From assembly GCA_016293805.1 (NCBI GenBank), contig JAEDDI010000052.1:1-8614 (forward strand): a stretch of DNA of 8,614 bases, read 5' to 3'. Each line of letters starts with the position of its first letter. The first letter of the stretch is position 1. Of the stretch, positions 5,820 through 8,614 are shown one piece after another. This DNA comes from Bacillota bacterium. GTDB lineage: Bacteria; Bacillota; Clostridia; Peptostreptococcales; Anaerovoracaceae. Under the pieces are notes generated by a model that had not been told where the DNA came from, did no database searches, and saw nothing but the letters and a program-made list of their open reading frames with translations. A program made the translations under genes and the position numbers.

Positions 5820-6356
5820 TTACAGTCGTATTTCTGATGCCAGTCTGTTGAATCTTGACCTGATGCTGGCATCAATTACTCTGCCGTCAACCATAATCTT
5901 TACTCCCCCTATAAGGGATTTGTCGATTTCATTGATCAGCAGTATATTCTCTCCCAACAGCTTCGAAGTCTCTTTTTGGAATTTTTCCAGCCTGTCCTGA
6001 GAAACAGGTTCTACCGAGTACAGAACTCCCGTTACCGATCCGTCACGTGTATTGTAGATTTCCTCATATTTTCTCACCATTCTGTCAAAGTGCATTATTC
6101 TGCCCTTGTCGATGAGAATACATATGAAATTCATAAGTTCCTGTTCGATTTTTCCTTCGAATATATTGCAGAGAACTTCCTTTTTTTCTTCTGCGGCTAT
6201 TGCAGGGCTTTTAACGAAAGCTTCAAGTTCCGGATTATCCTTCATCACTTCCAGTATTTCTCCGGCATCATCAAGCACATTCTTTTCCCTGCCTGATTCT
6301 TCAGCTGCCTGAAACAGCGCTGATGCATAAGTCATATCAACAGTTAATTCTGCCAT
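5820..6356 (-). CDS. atpH: ATP synthase F1 subunit delta (OSCP-like)
   Basis: This 178-residue protein is part of the peripheral stalk, joining the top of the alpha/beta ring to subunit b. The N-terminal domain begins Y10-A-S-A-L-F-Q-A-A-E, matching the usual Y-A-x-A-L-F start of this family. The C-terminal signature region is I144-D-K-S-L-I-G-G151-V-K-I, followed by G-R-V-I-D-A-S-I near 158-165 and a final R-L-A-S-E-I helix. The start codon lies inside the last codons of atpF (13-base overlap), which points to translational coupling of the two stalk subunits. The sequence between the conserved ends is variable, as is normal for delta. Confidence 0.96.
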   Translation of the reverse strand: MAELTVDMTYASALFQAAEESGREKNVLDDAGEILEVMKDNPELEAFVKSPAIAAEEKKEVLCNIFEGKIEQELMNFICILIDKGRIMHFDRMVRKYEEIYNTRDGSVTGVLYSVEPVSQDRLEKFQKETSKLLGENILLINEIDKSLIGGVKIMVDGRVIDASIRSRFNRLASEIRL

Positions 6357-6850
6357 GTGCCTGCACCTGCCTTTTCAAGCACTGAATCTATTATCTGGTC
6401 CTGACCTTCCAGTGAAATTTCCTTTTCCAGAATCTGCTCTGCTGCAAGCATTGAAAGTTCGGCAATCTGTTCCCTTACATCTGCAAGAGCCATCATCTTT
6501 TCTCTTTCGATGTCGGAAAGAGCCTGTTCTTTAATCTTCACAGCCTCAGCCTTGGCATCTTCGACTATACGGTTTGCCTGTTCATCTGCTCTGACCTTGG
6601 CAGCCTTTACGATTTCTCTCGCCTCATCATCTGCTCTTGCCAGAATTCTTGAATATGCCTCATACTTCTGATCTGCCTTGAGGTTAGTTGCCTCGGCATT
6701 GTCAAAAGCTTCCTTGATAGTCTGTGTTCTTTTTTCAAGTATGCCAAGAAACGGCTTATACAAAAACTTGCCCAGCACGCCTATAAGGATAAGGAAATTT
6801 ATTACGGCAAATATCAGTTCCTTGAAATCAATGCCTAATGTTTCCAACAT
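6344..6850 (-). CDS. atpF: ATP synthase Fo subunit b
   Basis: The 168-residue peripheral-stalk subunit normally works as a dimer that holds the F1 head still against rotation. One N-terminal transmembrane helix (about residues 11-30, LIFAVINFLILIGVLGKF) is followed by Y31-K-P-F, the conserved membrane-exit motif, then a long charged alpha-helical coiled coil rich in Ala, Glu, Lys and Arg to about 140. The last 30 residues are the delta-binding end. Only one b-type gene is present, so a homodimer is expected. The ATG at 6850 has AGGAGG upstream within the 30-base gap after atpE, and its end overlaps atpH. Confidence 0.97.
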   Translation of the reverse strand: MLETLGIDFKELIFAVINFLILIGVLGKFLYKPFLGILEKRTQTIKEAFDNAEATNLKADQKYEAYSRILARADDEAREIVKAAKVRADEQANRIVEDAKAEAVKIKEQALSDIEREKMMALADVREQIAELSMLAAEQILEKEISLEGQDQIIDSVLEKAGAGTWQN

Positions 6851-6880
6851 AATATTATCCTCCTGCCTGCTTTACTCCTG

Positions 6881-7108
6881 CTACATTTTTGCCACAAGAA
6901 TAAATGCAACTACAAGTCCGTAGATAGTAAGTGATTCCATGAATGCAAGAGCAAGAATCATGTTTGTACGAAGATTGCCGGCTACTTCCGGCTGCTTAGC
7001 CATTCCTTCAAGAGCCTTGCCTGCTGCAATACCCTGTCCTATACCAGCACCGATTGACGCAATACCAATTGCTAATGCTGCTGCTAATGCTACTAAACCT
7101 GTTGTCAT
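6881..7108 (-). CDS. atpE: ATP synthase Fo subunit c, predicted Na+-type
   Basis: This 75-residue hairpin of two membrane helices forms the rotating ring. Helix 1 (about 5-31) has the glycine-rich packing motif G20-A-G-I-G-Q25-G and ends at the polar loop K38-Q-P40-E, which contacts gamma and epsilon. Helix 2 (about 46-73) carries the ion-binding carboxylate Glu58 in F56-M-E58-S59-L-T-I-Y63-G-L. Gln25, Glu58, Ser59 and Tyr63 match in spacing the Na+ ligands known from Ilyobacter tartaricus (Gln32, Glu65, Ser66, Tyr70). The proton-type chloroplast protein has Glu-Ala where this one has Glu-Ser. The Ilyobacter Thr67 position is Leu60 here and no Pro is found four residues before Gln25, so Na+ use is likely but not proven. 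A strong AAAGGAG lies 7 bases before the ATG. Confidence 0.97.
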   Translation of the reverse strand: MTTGLVALAAALAIGIASIGAGIGQGIAAGKALEGMAKQPEVAGNLRTNMILALAFMESLTIYGLVVAFILVAKM

Positions 7109-7171
7109 TGTGATTCTCCTTTCATATATCTAATTGTTTAATGACATATTTATAAACATCCTTCGATGTTA
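7109..7171 (-). promoter_or_regulatory. atpE translation initiation region with hairpin
   Basis: This is the longest gap inside the operon. Just after the atpB stop codon the minus strand has a perfect 6-bp hairpin, AACATC-GAAG-GATGTT (7155-7170). About 40 bases of AU-rich, apparently unstructured RNA follow, ending in AAAGGAG (7116-7122) seven bases before the atpE ATG. In E. coli a similar AU-rich leader enhances atpE translation to supply the many c subunits per complex. The hairpin lacks a T-tract, so it is not a terminator; it may block 3' exonucleases or mark an mRNA processing site. Confidence 0.6.
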
Positions 7172-7855
7172 TTAACCTTCATGAACGGGCAGATGCTCCT
7201 CTTCATGCTCTGCAGCCTCCGCTATGTATATAGCTGCAAGAAGCGAGAATACAAGTGCCTGAATAAGTCCCATAAGTACCGAAAGGAACTGCATTATTAC
7301 CGCAAGTCCCACAGGGAAGATATCATTAAATGCCGCAACTACAGCTTCTTCACCTGAAATGTTTCCGTAAAGTCGGAAAGTGAGTGATACCGGTCTTACC
7401 AGTTCTTCTATTATCATAAGCGGGAAAATAAAAGCAACCGGTTTGAAGAAGTGCTTATAGTATCTCAGACCATGACTTTCTCTGATACCTATTACCTGAA
7501 GAGCAACAAATACCACAAGTGCAAGTGCAAGCGGGAAGTTCACATCGCTTGTGGGAGGCTTAAATCCCTTCAGTTCTCCCGCCAGAGGAAGAAGTCCCGA
7601 ATAGTTGCACACCAGAATATATATGAACAGTGTACCTACTATAGGGAAGTATTTTCTGCATGCGTATTCTCCCATTATATCAGTAAAAAAACTGTGCAGC
7701 TTTCCGACAGCAAGTTCAACCACATTCTGCAGACCTGTAGGTATCATCTCAAGACGTCTGCCGGCAGCTATTGCTATGACGCACAATACAATTGTTATAA
7801 CCGCGCTGGTTATCATTGGATCCGTCATGCCTATCGAATATAGTGCATTTAACAT
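7172..7855 (-). CDS. atpB: ATP synthase Fo subunit a
   Basis: This 227-residue membrane protein forms the two ion half-channels beside the c ring. Several hydrophobic segments are visible (about 14-31, 70-91, 107-124, 139-152 and a long C-terminal pair at 180-213). The essential arginine is Arg161 in P155-V-S-L-T-F-R161-L-Y-G-N165, facing Glu58 of subunit c. The conserved glutamine of the last helix is Gln199 in G-L-I-Q-A-L-V-F. The C terminus is an acidic and His-rich tail (E-A-A-E-H-E-E-E-H). The start overlaps the atpI stop by one base (TAATG), with AAGGAGG upstream, so the two are translationally coupled. The N terminus is short compared with E. coli, as is common in Gram-positive bacteria. 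Confidence 0.97.
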   Translation of the reverse strand: MLNALYSIGMTDPMITSAVITIVLCVIAIAAGRRLEMIPTGLQNVVELAVGKLHSFFTDIMGEYACRKYFPIVGTLFIYILVCNYSGLLPLAGELKGFKPPTSDVNFPLALALVVFVALQVIGIRESHGLRYYKHFFKPVAFIFPLMIIEELVRPVSLTFRLYGNISGEEAVVAAFNDIFPVGLAVIMQFLSVLMGLIQALVFSLLAAIYIAEAAEHEEEHLPVHEG

Positions 7856-8163
7856 TATGAGTCCTCCTTGATGTGTTCTGCTATTGTTTTCATCGGTGCG
7901 AGCTTACCTGTAAGACTAAGTGCGATTGCAGCCGCAAGAAGCATTATCATAAAGTCGCACGGAACGATATTTCTTGATATGAATATGAATGCAAGTATTA
8001 ATATATTTATCAATGAACTTATGCCCATCTTAAGATAAAGCTGCCTGGAAGTAAGGACAGCAGATTCATTTCTGATGAGCTTTCTCCATAAAACAAAGTA
8101 CTTAATATACCCTGTCAGGCCTCCAAATGCAAGCCCTGCAAGGGCAGATACAACATAATACAT
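7855..8163 (-). CDS. atpI: ATP synthase subunit I (AtpI-like membrane protein)
   Basis: This 102-residue hydrophobic protein is first in the operon, the usual place of atpI, whose product helps assemble the c ring and may aid Mg2+ supply in other bacteria. Membrane segments are seen at about 3-26, 47-63 and 67-85, followed by a charged C-terminal tail. The family is poorly conserved, so the name rests on size, topology and operon position rather than catalytic motifs. ATG at 8163 is preferred because GGAG (8170-8173) lies six bases upstream. An in-frame GTG at 8175 would add four residues (MEKS) but would use that same GGAG as coding sequence and has no comparable site of its own. Confidence 0.85.
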   Translation of the reverse strand: MYYVVSALAGLAFGGLTGYIKYFVLWRKLIRNESAVLTSRQLYLKMGISSLINILILAFIFISRNIVPCDFMIMLLAAAIALSLTGKLAPMKTIAEHIKEDS

Positions 8164-8169
8164 ACTTTT

Positions 8170-8173
8170 CTCC
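8170..8173 (-). promoter_or_regulatory. Ribosome binding site deciding the atpI start
   Basis: The minus strand reads GTGGAGAAAAGTATG. The GGAG is spaced six bases from ATG 8163 and overlaps the alternative GTG, so it supports the shorter protein. Confidence 0.6.
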
Positions 8174-8195
8174 ACTTATCTCAATAACGTACCCT

Positions 8196-8239
8196 TTGGT
8201 ATTCGATTATACTATTAATATCATTTTTGTAAATACCAA
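8196..8239. repeat. Inverted repeat TTGGTAT / ATACCAA flanking the atp promoter
   Basis: On the plus strand TTGGTAT (8196-8202) and ATACCAA (8233-8239) are exact inverted copies on either side of the -10 and -35 elements, and a third copy, ATACCAA, lies at 8294-8300. Seven-base words can repeat by chance in a 230-base AT-rich region, so a regulatory role is only suggested by their placement. Confidence 0.35.
8206..8233 (-). promoter_or_regulatory. Promoter of the ATP synthase operon
   Basis: On the minus strand, -35 TTTACA (8228-8233), a 16-base spacer and a perfect -10 TATAAT (8206-8211) are followed by a predicted start near 8199. That gives a leader of about 36 bases to atpI. It is the best promoter between the aspS terminator and the operon. 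The short leader contains only a weak 4-bp hairpin (TACC-AAAG-GGTA) and no riboswitch-like structure. Confidence 0.7.
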
Positions 8240-8260
8240 CACCCCTGTTTTTTACATAAC

Positions 8261-8280
8261 TTTTAACAATTTTGTTCAAA
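8261..8280. promoter_or_regulatory. Palindrome upstream of the atp promoter, possible operator
   Basis: On the minus strand TTTGAACAA and TTGTTAAAA flank a central AA, with 8 of 9 pairs complementary. Its centre is about 40 bases upstream of the -35 element. The half-sites point the opposite way from a Rex site (TTGTGA-N-TCACAA), and I cannot assign a regulator. Confidence 0.35.
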
Positions 8281-8392
8281 AAACATTCGGTTTATACCAA
8301 GAAAACATATAAAAAATAACTAGTTTGCTTGTTTTTTCACAAAATAGACAGCCACTTAATATCGGCAGTTTCCGTTCACAAAACCATCACAT

Positions 8393-8419
8393 AAAAAAGA
8401 CGGTCTGACTGGCAGACCG
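8393..8419 (-). terminator. Intrinsic terminator of aspS
   Basis: On the minus strand a perfect 7-bp stem, CGGTCTG / CAGACCG, with loop CCAGT is followed by TCTTTTTT. It lies about 18 bases after the aspS stop codon and separates aspS from the ATP synthase operon, which therefore needs its own promoter. Confidence 0.92.
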
Positions 8420-8437
8420 CAATTACATATTATCAGA

Positions 8438-8614
8438 TTATTCTTCTGTTTTTTCCCTGATGTCAAGACTGATGTGAACATCCTTAAGCTGTCTGTCTTC
8501 TACAAATGACGGTGCTCCCATCATAACATCCTGAGCATTCTTATTCATTGGGAATGGAATTATCTCTCTGATTGATTCTTCGCCCGCTATCAGCATTACC
8601 ATACGGTCTACTCC
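8438..8614 (-). CDS. aspS: Aspartyl-tRNA synthetase, C-terminal end (partial)
   Basis: The last 58 codons and a TAA stop are present; the rest lies beyond the right edge. The minus-strand translation begins G-V-D-R-M-V-M-L-I-A-G-E, the class II motif 3, whose arginine contacts ATP in the active site. I-R-E-I-I-P-F-P-M-N-K-N-A-Q-D follows, then M-G-A-P-S and a short charged tail. The order G-x-D-R, I-A-G-x-x-S-I-R, x-F-P-x, A-x-D, A-P-S is typical of bacterial AspRS. The enzyme charges tRNA-Asp (or both tRNA-Asp and tRNA-Asn in organisms with a non-discriminating form), but the part that distinguishes the two is not in the window. Confidence 0.92.
   Translation of the reverse strand, partial: GVDRMVMLIAGEESIREIIPFPMNKNAQDVMMGAPSFVEDRQLKDVHISLDIREKTEE

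Noticed and set aside
7451..7843. 130-codon plus-strand open frame opposite atpB.
   Set aside because: It is antisense shadow of the conserved a subunit, rich in Tyr, His, Cys and Lys without domain pattern or ribosome binding site.
8176..8392. Riboswitch or leader peptide before the ATP synthase operon.
   Set aside because: The predicted leader is only about 36 bases with a 4-bp hairpin, and the upstream DNA is AT-rich without the paired, conserved blocks of a riboswitch.

Overview
The window looks like chromosomal DNA of a strictly anaerobic, low-to-moderate GC Gram-positive bacterium, most likely a member of the Clostridia. The grounds are strong AGGAGG-type ribosome binding sites before almost every gene, a clostridial-looking ATP synthase epsilon subunit, a c subunit with sodium-type ligands, and a small gene related to the anaerobic (class III) ribonucleotide reductase. 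Almost everything is on the minus strand, so it reads from right to left.

Right edge (8393-8614): the 3' end of aspS (aspartyl-tRNA synthetase) with its intrinsic terminator. About 230 bases of AT-rich intergenic DNA follow, holding a good sigma-A-type promoter and short inverted repeats.

Centre (1543-8163): a complete F1Fo ATP synthase operon in the canonical order atpI-B-E-F-H-A-G-D-C (accessory I, a, c, b, delta, alpha, gamma, beta, epsilon). It is tightly packed, with overlaps at atpI/atpB, atpF/atpH and atpD/atpC, and ends in a textbook terminator. The one long internal gap (63 bases) lies before atpE, where a small hairpin and an AU-rich, strong ribosome binding site probably raise c-subunit synthesis. 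The c subunit has Gln25, Glu58, Ser59 and Tyr63, a pattern that favours Na+ coupling. The epsilon subunit has the IDMDRA form of the I/L-D-x-x-R-A ATP-binding motif.

Left of the operon (551-1533): a two-gene unit driven by a MerR-type promoter with a 19-base spacer. It encodes a MerR-family regulator with two C-terminal membrane helices and a YbjQ/UPF0145 protein, overlapping by 20 bases.

Left edge (1-541): a plus-strand gene for a 94-residue protein resembling the glycyl-radical C-terminal domain of NrdD, preceded by two degenerate NrdR-box-like palindromes exactly 42 bp apart and followed by a terminator. A divergent tRNA-Arg(CCU) gene is cut by the window edge.

Most of the window is housekeeping. 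The points worth a second look are the standalone NrdD-like gene with its candidate NrdR operator, the membrane-anchored MerR/YbjQ pair, and the predicted ion specificity and ATP sensing of the ATP synthase. I see no mobile element, CRISPR array or clear undescribed system.
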